From contig JAJRUY010000304.1 of NCBI GenBank assembly GCA_024277555.1, positions 1 through 18,582 on the forward strand: a stretch of DNA of 18,582 bases. Direction: 5' to 3'. A program made the position numbers and the translations under genes. The stretch comes from Gammaproteobacteria bacterium (GTDB taxonomy: Bacteria; Pseudomonadota; Gammaproteobacteria; Chromatiales; Chromatiaceae). This document shows positions 1 through 8,502 of this stretch, piece after piece. The notes below the pieces were generated by a model. That model saw only the letters and a program-made list of their open reading frames with translations. It was not told the DNA's origin and did not search any database. How positions within the stretch are numbered: position 1 is the stretch's first letter; each line of letters starts with the position of its first letter.

Positions 1-71
1 TCGTCTCTGGGCAACAAGATCGGTGCAAGGGCGGACTTAACAAACACCCGGTAACATATTGCACTTTGCTA

Positions 72-145
72 ATATAGATGCAATGGTTAATAAAAACAGC
101 ATCTTATATTGTTATTTCAGTGTCCAGGTGAAATATCCGGGCTAG
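72..145. repeat. Dispersed repeat, copy 1 (mobile-element end)
   Basis: The 74 bases here match, in reverse complement and without gaps, 9788-9861 of this window at roughly 60 of 74 positions by eye. The last 18 bases (128-145, GTGAAATATCCGGGCTAG) are identical to the inverted end at 9788-9805. The segment is AT-rich apart from that tip, and it ends 6 bases from the stop codon of the TRAP permease gene. It looks like the right end of a miniature or insertion-sequence-like element whose other end may lie left of the window. No transposase is visible here. Bases 1-71 hold nothing I recognise. Confidence 0.6.
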
Positions 146-151
146 TGCTAC

Positions 152-1873
152 TCAAGTGTTTCTGGCTCTCTTGAAATTTGTCAGCCAAATACCACTGAGC
201 AACCAAGAGTAGAACCAGGTGCCGAATATAATCAGCACAAAGGCTTTGATAATATCGGTGGCGGAACCATCCAGTGAAAAGGCGGGCACATAGCCGAACA
301 GGAAAGGGCCGAGATAGAGGAACTTGGCGAACTTGAATGCTGAAAAAGCCGTTTTCCACATATTGGCCTTGGCAATGGTGGCGCCTGCGAAAGCGGCGAT
401 GCAGACGGGCGGGGTGATGTTTGAGTCCTGGGAAAGCCAATAGACGATCATATGCGCTGCGAGTACATTGACGCCGAGATGAGTCAGCGCCGGCACCGCC
501 ACTACCGCAGTAATCAGATAAGCCGCCGTAACGGGAACGCCCATGCCCAGCACCAGCGAGGCGAGTGCGATGAACAATATCGTGAGTACGAGTGAGCCGC
601 CGGCCAGTTCGATAACGATATCCGCAAACGTCAGCACCAGCCCGCTGAAGGTCAGCACGCCGATAATGATGCCGATGACGCCTACCGTCGCGCCGATTTT
701 CAGGCTGCTTTCTGCGCCGTCTCTGGCGGCCTCAATAAATTCTTTCGGACCGATGCGCGTCTCCTTGCGAAACCAGCTGATGACGATGCAGGAAACGATA
801 CCCAAAATGGCAGAATAACCGGGAGAGTAACCGGAAAGCATGAAAATCGTAATCACCACCAGGGGCGTAATATAAAACCACTCGCGGCGCAAAATCTCCA
901 TGGCGCTATGCTTGGACTTTTCACCGACCAGGTTATACTTTTTCGCCTCATAGTGAACCATCACATAGACACTGAAGAAGTACATCAATGCAGGGAAGAT
1001 CGCCACCAGCATAATCTGGGAATAGGGCACACCGGTTAGCTCCGCCATGATAAAGCCGCCAGCGCCCATGATCGGTGGCAGAAACATGCCGCCAATGGAA
1101 GCAGCCGGTTCGATGGCACCCGCAATATGCGGCTTGAATCCGGCTTTTTTCATCATCGGAATGGTAAATGCACCGGTGGAGACAGTATTGGCAATGGCGC
1201 TGCCAGAGATGGAACCGAAAAGTCCCGACGCAATCACCGAAACCTTGGCCGGGCCACCTATCTTGTGCCCGACAGCCGCCAACGGAAAATCAATAAAGAA
1301 TTTATGCGCACCGCTCTTGGTGAGAAAGGCGCCGAAGAATACGAATAACAACACATAAGTAGCCAGTACGTTGGCCATAATGCCGAACACGCCATCGCTC
1401 TTGTAGAAAATCGAGGTGCACAGGGCGGGGAAGCTGTCGCCAGCATGGGAAACCAGGTCAGGCATGTGGTCGCCATACACACCATAAAGCAGCATTATGA
1501 CTCCAATGACTACAAACACATTGCCGACGACCCGGCGCGCCAGTTCGATCCCCAGTAGAACGCCGATGACCGCAATCGTCATGTCGAGGGTGGTTTCAGC
1601 CCCGGTGCGGTAGTTGATTGCCTCGAAATTGTAGATCCAGTAGCTGATGGTGATAATGGAAAGCACGATCAGGAGATAATCCACCACGCGCATGATTTTT
1701 GAGCTGGACCGGTAGACAAGGAACACCAGGATGTAGGTGGCAAGCACATAAATGCCACGGTGGTATTGCGTGGCGGCTGGCGCCATCACTGCCGACCAGG
1801 CGTAGAAAATCAGCAGGGAAGCGGCACAGATATCGAACAGAATCTGCTCGAACCTGTGCAGCTTTTTATACAC
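152..1873 (-). CDS. TAXI-type TRAP transporter fused permease (4TM/12TM)
   Basis: This is the membrane part of a tripartite ATP-independent periplasmic (TRAP) transporter, which uses an ion gradient to import organic acids delivered by a periplasmic receptor. The 573-residue protein is hydrophobic throughout. The N-terminal ~130 residues carry several membrane spans of the small-subunit (DctQ-like) part. The rest is the DctM-like large subunit, with family motifs GSISGSAIANT at about 220-230 and FLPPIMGAGGF at about 264-274. TAXI systems commonly have the two subunits fused, as here. The start is GTG; an in-frame TGA lies 12 codons upstream, so little extension is possible. It follows the receptor gene by about 50 bases on the same strand, so they form one operon. 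A repeat end sits 6 bases past its stop. The substrate cannot be told from sequence. Confidence 0.93.
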   Translation of the reverse strand: MYKKLHRFEQILFDICAASLLIFYAWSAVMAPAATQYHRGIYVLATYILVFLVYRSSSKIMRVVDYLLIVLSIITISYWIYNFEAINYRTGAETTLDMTIAVIGVLLGIELARRVVGNVFVVIGVIMLLYGVYGDHMPDLVSHAGDSFPALCTSIFYKSDGVFGIMANVLATYVLLFVFFGAFLTKSGAHKFFIDFPLAAVGHKIGGPAKVSVIASGLFGSISGSAIANTVSTGAFTIPMMKKAGFKPHIAGAIEPAASIGGMFLPPIMGAGGFIMAELTGVPYSQIMLVAIFPALMYFFSVYVMVHYEAKKYNLVGEKSKHSAMEILRREWFYITPLVVITIFMLSGYSPGYSAILGIVSCIVISWFRKETRIGPKEFIEAARDGAESSLKIGATVGVIGIIIGVLTFSGLVLTFADIVIELAGGSLVLTILFIALASLVLGMGVPVTAAYLITAVVAVPALTHLGVNVLAAHMIVYWLSQDSNITPPVCIAAFAGATIAKANMWKTAFSAFKFAKFLYLGPFLFGYVPAFSLDGSATDIIKAFVLIIFGTWFYSWLLSGIWLTNFKRARNT

Positions 1874-1923
1874 GACTGTGCCCAGGTCGCAGGCGGCTGA
1901 TGCCAGTCACCCCGCCGAAACCT

Positions 1924-2886
1924 TTATAAAACGCCTTTTTCTTTCCAGAACTTTATCGCGCCGGGATGCATGGGCGTGACAATGCCATTGGTGGCATTCT
2001 CGATCGTCATGGACTTGAAGGTCTTTTTCTGGCCAACCATATGCGCCAGACCTTCATCGGTATAGATGGTGGAAAGCAGCTTGTAGACAACCTCTTCAGG
2101 CACATCGGCGTTGGCGACCCAGAGCGCAGAATCCTGGAAAGAAGCGATATCGGTCTCGACACCCTTGTAGGTACCTGCTGGTATGGTCAGCTTTGAAAAA
2201 TATGGATATTCCTTGTAGAAGCCGGAAGATTCCGCATCAGCACCCAGATCAACCAGCTCGATGTCATTGGTTTGCGCAGCCATCAAGACAGCACCAGATG
2301 GAAAGGCGGTAAACAACCAGAAGGCATCCAGTTGGTTGTTACCAAATGCGGCGGCTGCATCATTGTAGCCCATGGCATTTCTTTCGATCTTGTCCCAGAT
2401 GCCCAGGTGATTGAAAAACAACTCGCAATTGGCAAACGCGCCGGAACCGGCGTTGCCTACACCCACCTTTTTACCCACCAGATCCTTGGTGGATTTGATG
2501 CCGGAGCCTTTGCGCACCACCAGTTGTGCCGGGGCGCCATATAAAAAGCTGACGGCGAGAACATTTTCATACTTTTTCGGGTCATTCTTCATCTTGCCGT
2601 TACGGCCAAGATAGACATGTCCCGAATACACCACGCCAAAATCGGAACGCCCCGAGTTGACCTTGCGAAGATTCTCCACGGAACCGGCGGACGACTGGGC
2701 CTTGACCGTGAACTCCTCGATTTCCTTTACCGGTTTATAGGTCTGGATCGCATTGGCAACTACCTGAAAAGTGCCGCCTGCCGGGCCACCCCCAAAAACG
2801 ATTCGCTTGCCCGCATACGCAGTCCCAATAGTAGCGAATGCCAGGAAAAGAGCCGAAGTGATTGTTATAACGAATGATTTTTTCAT
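1924..2886 (-). CDS. TAXI family TRAP transporter periplasmic receptor
   Basis: This solute-binding protein captures the substrate in the periplasm and hands it to the fused permease encoded next. The 320-residue product begins with a clear signal peptide: two lysines, a hydrophobic core, and AYA at 23-25 as the probable cleavage site. The mature protein starts GKRIVFGGGPAGGT and has the TAXI features: VENLRKVNSGRSDFGVV, the LVVRKGSGIKSTKDLVGKKV stretch and GNAGSGAFAN. An open frame extends 26 codons upstream, but I chose ATG at 2886. An AGGAG ribosome site (minus strand, 2894-2898) sits at ideal spacing there, and the signal peptide begins there. Family members bind C4-dicarboxylates, glutamate or other organic anions; which one applies here is unknown. 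Confidence 0.93.
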   Translation of the reverse strand: MKKSFVITITSALFLAFATIGTAYAGKRIVFGGGPAGGTFQVVANAIQTYKPVKEIEEFTVKAQSSAGSVENLRKVNSGRSDFGVVYSGHVYLGRNGKMKNDPKKYENVLAVSFLYGAPAQLVVRKGSGIKSTKDLVGKKVGVGNAGSGAFANCELFFNHLGIWDKIERNAMGYNDAAAAFGNNQLDAFWLFTAFPSGAVLMAAQTNDIELVDLGADAESSGFYKEYPYFSKLTIPAGTYKGVETDIASFQDSALWVANADVPEEVVYKLLSTIYTDEGLAHMVGQKKTFKSMTIENATNGIVTPMHPGAIKFWKEKGVL

Positions 2887-2903
2887 TACTACTCTCCTAA
2901 TAA

Positions 2904-2915
2904 TGGCTATAGCCA
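2904..2915. promoter_or_regulatory. Perfect 12-bp palindrome upstream of TRAP operon
   Basis: TGGCTATAGCCA is a perfect palindrome lying between the TRAP receptor's ribosome site and a plausible minus-strand -10 box (TATACT, 2922-2927). That places it around the expected transcription start, where a repressor could bind. I see no convincing -35 box. The rest of the 238-base divergent gap up to the protease gene (2887-3124) shows no gene; it must hold the promoters of both operons. Confidence 0.25.
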
Positions 2916-3124
2916 ACGGGAAGTATAAACGCCATCTTGCCAACCATCCACTGGTATTCGCCAAGTAATGCCTGAATCAACGCCTCTCATATGCAAAACC
3001 GGAACTTCCACCATCCATGGTAGTCGCATGAACAGGGGTCTGGAAAAACGATTCCCCGTAAATGTGTTCTAAATCCGATAGGCCGATAGCTTGAACCGTA
3101 CCCAATACCAGGCAAGGAGACATC

Positions 3125-4123
3125 ATGACTAACGAATACATTACGACAAGAGAAGCCCTCATCGCGGCCCGCGAGGAACTTTTAGGCCGTGAAAACGTGG
3201 TGGGAACAGGTATCGGCTACAAGGTTAGCGCTGGAGAGAAGCAACCGACATTGAGTCTGGTCTGCTCTGTGACAAACAAGGTCAAAGTGACGGATCTTTC
3301 ACCAAAAGATCGAATACCAGAGACAATAGACGGCATCCCCACAGATGTGGTTGCAACAGGGCACATTCGGGTCTTTCAAGCCCGTACTGATCGCTGGCGT
3401 CCAGCACCAGGCGGCGTGAGCATCGGGCACCGCAATATTACCGCCGGCACACTGGGCTGCCTTGTAAAGAAGAACCAGCAGCTGTATATCCTCTCGAATA
3501 ACCATGTGCTGGCAAATAGTAATGATGCGAATCCAGGTGACGCAATTTTGCAGCCAGGGCCCCACGATGGTGGCGTCTATCCCAATGACCACATCGCCAA
3601 CCTGACAGACTTCGTGCCGATCTCGTTTGTCGGCGCACCAAGCGACTGCAACATAGCGAACACGACCACGAGCTTTCTCAACAGCATCGCACGCGCGCTT
3701 GGTAAAGACACCAGGTTGCAGGCGATAAGCAAGCAGGCCGTGGACAATCTGGTCGATGCAGCAATCGCTCGACCGCTGAAAGATGAAGATGTCAGTGAAG
3801 AAATCCTGGAAATAGGAAATATCGAGGATACGGCTACAGCGGAACTCGATATGGCCATCAAGAAAAGTGGCCGTACCACAGCACTTAAGACCGGTGTAAT
3901 CCAGCAGGTGGATGTAACGGTAAATGTTCAGTATGGCGCCGGGCGCATTGCCCGCTTCACAGACCAATTGCTGGCCGGTCCCATGAGTCAGGGTGGCGAT
4001 AGCGGCTCTGCCGTACTGGATGAAAACAACCGGCTTGTCGGACTCTTATTCGCGGGAAGCGACAACAGTACTATTATTAATCGTATCGAAAATGTTTTTT
4101 CAGCTCTCGAAATCAGCCTGTGA
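3125..4123 (+). CDS. Trypsin-like serine protease, cytoplasmic
   Basis: This is a predicted chymotrypsin-fold (S1-like) serine peptidase of 332 residues. A catalytic triad can be read: His127 in LSNNHVLA, Asp211 in VDAAIA, and Ser293 in SQGGDSGSAVLD, followed by a typical GLLFAGSD strand. About 85 N-terminal residues precede the protease fold and form a small domain with VVGTGIGYK, a TLSLVCSV strand and DVVATGHIRV. A similar pattern makes up most of the lipoprotein encoded next. There is no signal peptide or membrane span, so the protein is probably cytoplasmic. ATG 3125 has a strong AAGGAGA site 4 bases upstream. The arrangement resembles bacterial relatives of plant NAL1-type trypsin-like proteins, from memory. 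The substrate is unknown, and a non-proteolytic role remains possible. Confidence 0.8.
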   Translation: MTNEYITTREALIAAREELLGRENVVGTGIGYKVSAGEKQPTLSLVCSVTNKVKVTDLSPKDRIPETIDGIPTDVVATGHIRVFQARTDRWRPAPGGVSIGHRNITAGTLGCLVKKNQQLYILSNNHVLANSNDANPGDAILQPGPHDGGVYPNDHIANLTDFVPISFVGAPSDCNIANTTTSFLNSIARALGKDTRLQAISKQAVDNLVDAAIARPLKDEDVSEEILEIGNIEDTATAELDMAIKKSGRTTALKTGVIQQVDVTVNVQYGAGRIARFTDQLLAGPMSQGGDSGSAVLDENNRLVGLLFAGSDNSTIINRIENVFSALEISL

Positions 4124-4413
4124 AACATACGGTTATCTTGCTCCTGCTAATGCTAATGCTTGCTGCATGTCAAGAAACAAGCGAGGAGAGCACCGTGCTT
4201 AGCTCAATCGAAGAAGTTAAGGCAAAAAGTGAAGAACAACTATTAACCCTACCTGGTGTCGTCTCGGTAGGAATTGGCCGAAACACTGAAGGCGATCCGG
4301 CCATTATTGTTGGTCTCGATGGAGTTCACCCTGAATCCGAATCACAAATCCCGCAGTCACTGCATGACTATCCTGTCGTTATCAAAGTGACAGGTTCTGT
4401 TAAAGCGCAATAA
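4120..4413 (+). CDS. Small lipoprotein resembling the protease N-terminal domain
   Basis: This 97-residue protein has a lipoprotein signal: a short basic start, a leucine/methionine-rich core, and lipobox LAAC with Cys17. Residue +2 is Gln, which favours the outer membrane. After a short linker, about 60 residues follow the pattern EEQLL...GVVSVGIG...IIVGLD...IP...VVIKVTG. This parallels residues ~16-85 of the upstream protease (EELL...NVVGTGIG...LSLVCSV...IP...TDVVATG). The GTG start overlaps the protease stop by 4 bases (GTGA), so translation is probably coupled. No known family name comes to mind. It could be a free-standing copy of the protease domain with a binding or inhibitory role, which is inference. 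The two products would sit in different compartments. Confidence 0.72.
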   Translation: MKHTVILLLLMLMLAACQETSEESTVLSSIEEVKAKSEEQLLTLPGVVSVGIGRNTEGDPAIIVGLDGVHPESESQIPQSLHDYPVVIKVTGSVKAQ

Positions 4414-4554
4414 ATGGCTTCCATCCTGACTGTTTTGATGGTTTGAGTTTTCTGCCCGTACCGGGGGATTTGGCAGCGGCCGGTATCCGGTCGGGTTCCT
4501 TCCCGCATCTGGAAAAAAGCCCGGGGAAAAAGACCCTGATGGATCGATTGTCAG

Positions 4555-4560
4555 TATAAT
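4555..4560 (+). promoter_or_regulatory. Candidate -10 box for the glyQ operon
   Basis: A perfect TATAAT lies 32 bases before the glyQ ATG, which would give a leader of about 25 bases. No good -35 hexamer is visible at 16-18 bases upstream (the sequence there is around GACCCT). The gap 4414-4591 otherwise contains no gene. It has a small CCGGTATCCGG inverted repeat at about 4479-4489, and I do not see a clear terminator for the preceding operon. Confidence 0.45.
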
Positions 4561-4591
4561 TGGCGTTTTGCCACTTTTCCGCTTTCTTCGT

Positions 4592-5506
4592 ATGAACAAC
4601 GCACCGGATGTTTCCACCTTCCAGGGACTGATCTTCGCCCTGCAGCAATACTGGGACAAACAGGGTTGTGTGATTCTGCAACCCTATGACATGGAGATGG
4701 GCGCCGGCACCTTCCATACCGCCACCTTTCTGCGCTCCATCGGCCCGGAACCCTGGAACGCCGCTTATGTGCAGCCTTCGCGCCGCCCCACCGACGGACG
4801 CTACGGCGAAAATCCCAACCGCTTGCAGCACTACTATCAGTTCCAAGTGGTACTCAAGCCCTCACCCATAAATATTCAGGAGCTGTATCTGGGTTCCCTG
4901 GAAATGCTGGGCATCGACCTGCATGTGCATGATGTGCGCTTCGTGGAAGACAACTGGGAATCCCCCACCCTGGGCGCCTGGGGTCTGGGCTGGGAAGTAT
5001 GGCTAAATGGCATGGAAGTGACCCAGTTTACCTATTTTCAGCAGGTGGGCGGACTGGACTGCCGACCGGTAACCGGTGAGATCACCTATGGCCTGGAACG
5101 CATCGCCATGTACATCCAGAGCGCGGAAAGCATCTATGATCTGATTTGGGCCAATGGCCCAAACGGCCCTGTCACCTATGGTGATGTTTTTCATCAGAAC
5201 GAGGTGGAACAATCCACCTACAATTTCGAGCACGCCGACGTGGATTTCCTGTTCCAGCTTTTCGACCAGTGTGAAAAAGACAGCCGCAAGCTCATCGAGC
5301 TGGGGCTGCCCCTGCCGGCCTATGAGCAAGTGCTAAAAGCGTCCCATGCCTTCAACCTGCTGGATGCCCGCCATGCCATATCCGTCACCGAGCGCCAGCG
5401 CTTCATACTGCGGGTGCGCAGCCTGTCAAGGGCGGTGGCGCAAGCCTATTACGATGCCAGAGAGAAACTTGGCTTTCCCATGCTCAGGGAGGAAGACAAG
5501 TCATGA
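4592..5506 (+). CDS. glyQ: Glycine--tRNA ligase alpha subunit
   Basis: GlyQ is the catalytic subunit of the bacterial (alpha-beta)2 glycyl-tRNA synthetase, which charges tRNA-Gly with glycine in the cytoplasm. The 304 residues match the usual length of about 300. They carry highly conserved stretches: STFQGLI near the start, QPSRRPTDGRYGENPNR, NIQELYLGSL, VEDNWESPTLGAWGLGWEVW and NEVEQSTYNFE. An open frame runs 8 codons further upstream from a TTG. ATG 4592 places the conserved TFQGL block at the family-typical distance. No clear Shine-Dalgarno site precedes it, and the leader looks very short. It is the first gene of the operon and overlaps glyS by 4 bases (ATGA), which fits equimolar synthesis. 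Confidence 0.98.
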   Translation: MNNAPDVSTFQGLIFALQQYWDKQGCVILQPYDMEMGAGTFHTATFLRSIGPEPWNAAYVQPSRRPTDGRYGENPNRLQHYYQFQVVLKPSPINIQELYLGSLEMLGIDLHVHDVRFVEDNWESPTLGAWGLGWEVWLNGMEVTQFTYFQQVGGLDCRPVTGEITYGLERIAMYIQSAESIYDLIWANGPNGPVTYGDVFHQNEVEQSTYNFEHADVDFLFQLFDQCEKDSRKLIELGLPLPAYEQVLKASHAFNLLDARHAISVTERQRFILRVRSLSRAVAQAYYDAREKLGFPMLREEDKS

Positions 5507-7578
5507 TCGATTCACAGGATCTCATTTTTGAACTTGGCACCGAGGAGCTGCCCCCGGTCGCCCTGAAAAAACTCTCTGCCGCCCTGGAGCAGGAATTCAT
5601 CACCGGCCTGGATCACGCCGGACTGCACCACGGGAAAGTAATCAGCTATGCAACGCCCCGGCGTCTGGCGCTGCTGGTGAAAGACTGCGCCACCTGCCAA
5701 CCCGACCGCAAGCTGGAAAAGCGCGGCCCGGCGGTGCAGGCCGCCTTCGACGATGACGGCAATCCCAGCAAGGCCGCCGAGGGTTTCGCCCGCTCCTGCG
5801 GTGTCAGCGTAGGCAAGCTGGATCGCCTCAAAACCAACAAGGGCGAGTGGCTGATGTACCAGGTCGAGGAAAAGGGCAAGGTTGCAGCACAGTTGCTCCC
5901 ACAAATAGCAGAGAATGCACTCAATCGCCTGCCCATCCCGAAACGCATGCGCTGGGGCGCTTCCGACGCCCAGTTCGTGCGGCCAGTACACTGGCTGCTG
6001 TTCAAGTTGGGGGCCAAAATCATTCCCTGCCGGTTACTGGATGTGGACGCTGGGGAGCTTAGCTATGGCCACCGCTTCCACCACCCTGAAGCGCTGACTA
6101 TTGGCACCCCTACAAGCTATGTCGATGTACTCGAGTCTCAAGGGAAAGTGATCGCTCACTTCAATACCAGGCGCAATAACATAAAGGCCCAGGTGGAAAC
6201 GGTTGCGGAAACCCTGGGGGGCAGGGCAGATATCGATGCCGACCTGCTGGACGAAGTGACCGCCCTCAATGAATGGCCCGTGGCCATCACCGGCAGCTTC
6301 GAGAAAAAGTACCTGGCGGTTCCCCCGGAAGCCCTGATTCTGACCATGAAGAAGAACCAGAAATACTTCCCCCTGTTCGATGCCGACGGCCAACTGATGA
6401 ACCACTTCATCACCATCGCCAATATCGACAGCCCCAAGCCCGAGGTAATCAGTGAGGGCAACGAGCGTGTGATTCGCCCACGTCTCGCCGACGCCATGTT
6501 CTTCTGGGAGCAGGACGGTAAACGTCGCCTGGAAGAGCATCTGGAATCTCTCAAAACTGTCATCTTTCAGCAGAAACTCGGGAGCATGTACGACAAATCA
6601 GAACGTGTTGCCACTCTCGCTGCCTGGATCGCGGAACAAACTGGCGCCAATGCCGATCTCGCAAAAAGAGCCGGGATGCTCAGCCGCTGTGATCTGATGA
6701 CGCATATGGTGGGCGAATTCGCCGATATGCAGGGCATTATGGGCCGCTATCAGGCGCTGCGCGATGGTGAGCCGGAAGAGCTGGCGCAGGCCATGGAAGA
6801 GTTCTATCTGCCCCGCTATTCCGGTGATCGTCTGCCGCAAAGCCCTACCGGTACCGCCCTGGCGCTGGCGGAGAAAATCGATACCCTGTGCGGCATTTTC
6901 GGTATCGGTATGAAGCCCACGGGAGACAAAGATACCTTTGCCCTGCGGCGGGCGGCTCTGGGGGCATTGCGCATTATTCGTGAGTACTCACTAACTCTGG
7001 ATGTCCGTGAACTGCTGACGAAAGCAGTAATCACTTTGCAGGATCGTATTCAGGAAGAGCATACAGCAGATAGCGTATACCACTTCCTCATGGAGCGCCT
7101 CAAGGTGCTTTTGGCAGACGAGGGAATTTCCAGCCAGCTCTTCGAATCGGTAAGCGCGGTTCAGCCCCCAACCATAGCGGATCTAGAGTCGCGCATCCTG
7201 GCGGTACAATCCTTTCTGAAACTGCCGGAAGCAGAATCCCTGGCGGCGGCAAACAAGCGTATTCGCAACATCCTGAAAAAATCCAGGGACGATATTCCCG
7301 CAGCGGTGGATGAGCAGTTGTTGCAAGATCCCGCAGAGAGAGCCCTGTTTACCCAATTGCAGGCCATACAGACGCAGGTAGCCCCTTTGCTGGTAGATGG
7401 CGACTATCAATCGGCGCTGAAGACCCTGGCGGGACTCCGTACTTCCATAGACCAATTCTTTGATGATGTGATGGTGATGGCGAAAGAAGATAATCTGCGC
7501 CGCAACCGGTTGGCATTACTGAAACAACTCAGCGCCCTGTTCCTGCAGGTGGCTGATATTTCTCGCCTGCAGCAGTGA
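5503..7578 (+). CDS. glyS: Glycine--tRNA ligase beta subunit
   Basis: GlyS is the large subunit of the heterotetrameric glycyl-tRNA synthetase and supplies tRNA recognition. The 691 residues are close to the 689 of E. coli. It opens with the diagnostic FELGTEELPP, contains MKKNQKYFPLFD and FITIANIDSP, and ends with the anticodon-binding-type C-terminal part (FFDDVMVMAKEDNLRRNRLALL region). A strong GGGAGGA ribosome site at about 5488-5494, inside the end of glyQ, precedes the ATG. The start overlaps the glyQ stop (ATGA). The 10-base gap to the following gene indicates continued cotranscription. Confidence 0.98.
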   Translation: MIDSQDLIFELGTEELPPVALKKLSAALEQEFITGLDHAGLHHGKVISYATPRRLALLVKDCATCQPDRKLEKRGPAVQAAFDDDGNPSKAAEGFARSCGVSVGKLDRLKTNKGEWLMYQVEEKGKVAAQLLPQIAENALNRLPIPKRMRWGASDAQFVRPVHWLLFKLGAKIIPCRLLDVDAGELSYGHRFHHPEALTIGTPTSYVDVLESQGKVIAHFNTRRNNIKAQVETVAETLGGRADIDADLLDEVTALNEWPVAITGSFEKKYLAVPPEALILTMKKNQKYFPLFDADGQLMNHFITIANIDSPKPEVISEGNERVIRPRLADAMFFWEQDGKRRLEEHLESLKTVIFQQKLGSMYDKSERVATLAAWIAEQTGANADLAKRAGMLSRCDLMTHMVGEFADMQGIMGRYQALRDGEPEELAQAMEEFYLPRYSGDRLPQSPTGTALALAEKIDTLCGIFGIGMKPTGDKDTFALRRAALGALRIIREYSLTLDVRELLTKAVITLQDRIQEEHTADSVYHFLMERLKVLLADEGISSQLFESVSAVQPPTIADLESRILAVQSFLKLPEAESLAAANKRIRNILKKSRDDIPAAVDEQLLQDPAERALFTQLQAIQTQVAPLLVDGDYQSALKTLAGLRTSIDQFFDDVMVMAKEDNLRRNRLALLKQLSALFLQVADISRLQQ

Positions 7579-7588
7579 GGGTGGAAAC

Positions 7589-7930
7589 ATGAACCAGCAG
7601 GCCGATTCCTGGCGGCGGATGATGCAGGCCGTCCAGGATTTTCACCACAAGCACGACTTCAAAAATACCGGCGGCGAGGAGCTTAACTACCGCATCGCCC
7701 TCATGGCCGAGGAGTTGGGGGAAATATCCTCCTGTGTGACCAAGGGAAAAAGTAAGCACTTACTTGCGGAGGAAGTGGCGGATTTGCTGATCCTGCTCAT
7801 GGGAACCGGGATCGCCGCTGAGTTTGACCTAAATCAGGCCTTCTGGAAAAAAATGGATCAGCTCATGCAGCGCGACTCACGCATGGTCAACGGGCGTATC
7901 CGCGTATCCGAATTCCGGGACATGGAGTAA
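7589..7930 (+). CDS. MazG-like nucleotide pyrophosphohydrolase
   Basis: This small protein of 113 residues has the all-alpha NTP pyrophosphatase (MazG/dUTPase-like) signature: Glu41, Glu42 and Glu45 in MAEELGE, followed by Glu62 and Asp65 in EEVADLLI. Together these form the EExxE...ExxD metal-binding pattern. Family enzymes hydrolyse NTPs or dNTPs to the monophosphate and pyrophosphate, often as house-cleaning. The real substrate cannot be read from sequence. The protein has one MazG unit, unlike the two of full-length MazG. ATG 7589 follows a GAGGGTGGA-type site overlapping the glyS stop. It sits in the glyS-gmhB junction and is spaced for cotranscription, 10 bases from each neighbour. Confidence 0.85.
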   Translation: MNQQADSWRRMMQAVQDFHHKHDFKNTGGEELNYRIALMAEELGEISSCVTKGKSKHLLAEEVADLLILLMGTGIAAEFDLNQAFWKKMDQLMQRDSRMVNGRIRVSEFRDME

Positions 7931-7939
7931 GCCCACCCC

Positions 7940-8500
7940 ATGCCAGCCAGTCATATACGCCACATCATTCTGGATCGGGATGGAGTTATCAATGCCGATT
8001 CTGATCAGTTCATCAAAACCCCTGACGAATGGCAGCCCATCGGTGGCAGCCTCGAAGCCATTGCCCGGCTGAAACGGGCTGGCTATCTGGTAGGCATTGC
8101 CAGCAACCAGTCCGGTATCGGCCGCGGCCTGTTAGACAGAGACAGCCTCAACACCATACATGGGAAAATGCAGCAACAACTAGCCAAGCTGGGCAGCCAT
8201 ATCGATCTGATTGCATTTTGCCCGCATACGGCGGAAGAGCACTGTACTTGCCGCAAGCCCCTTCCTGGTCTCTATCTGCAGCTGGCACAGCGCTGGAATA
8301 TCGATCTGGACGGAATTCCGGTGATTGGCGACAGCCTGAGAGACTTGCAGGCGGCACAGGCGGTCAATGCCCATCCCATGCTGGTGCGCACAGGCAAGGG
8401 CAGAAAAACCGTGGAACAACTTGTCGAGAGCAAGGAAAAAGGCGAAATAGCCGTATTTGATAACCTTACTCAGGCTGTAGGCCATCTTTTACAGGAATGA
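7940..8500 (+). CDS. gmhB: D-glycero-beta-D-manno-heptose-1,7-bisphosphate 7-phosphatase
   Basis: GmhB removes the 7-phosphate from heptose bisphosphate during ADP-heptose synthesis for the lipopolysaccharide inner core. The 186-residue HAD-family protein has Asp12 and Asp14 in LDRDGVIN (nucleophile and acid/base) and SNQSG at 55-59 (motif II). It also has a zinc-binding cluster Cys94-x-His96...Cys102-x-Cys104, a lysine right after that (RKP), and GDSLRD with Asp131 (motif IV). The zinc cluster separates GmhB from HisB-type relatives. It follows the MazG-like gene by 9 bases. Its stop lies immediately before or overlaps the plsC start. Confidence 0.95.
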   Translation: MPASHIRHIILDRDGVINADSDQFIKTPDEWQPIGGSLEAIARLKRAGYLVGIASNQSGIGRGLLDRDSLNTIHGKMQQQLAKLGSHIDLIAFCPHTAEEHCTCRKPLPGLYLQLAQRWNIDLDGIPVIGDSLRDLQAAQAVNAHPMLVRTGKGRKTVEQLVESKEKGEIAVFDNLTQAVGHLLQE

Positions 8501-8502
8501 CC

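Noticed and set aside
3299..3967. 222-codon open frame on the minus strand inside the protease gene
   Set aside because: It lies wholly antisense to a gene with a readable catalytic triad, has a cysteine-rich, low-coherence sequence and no ribosome site.
4568..4591. Upstream TTG start for glyQ
   Set aside because: It adds eight residues not expected in the family and would leave almost no leader after the TATAAT box.
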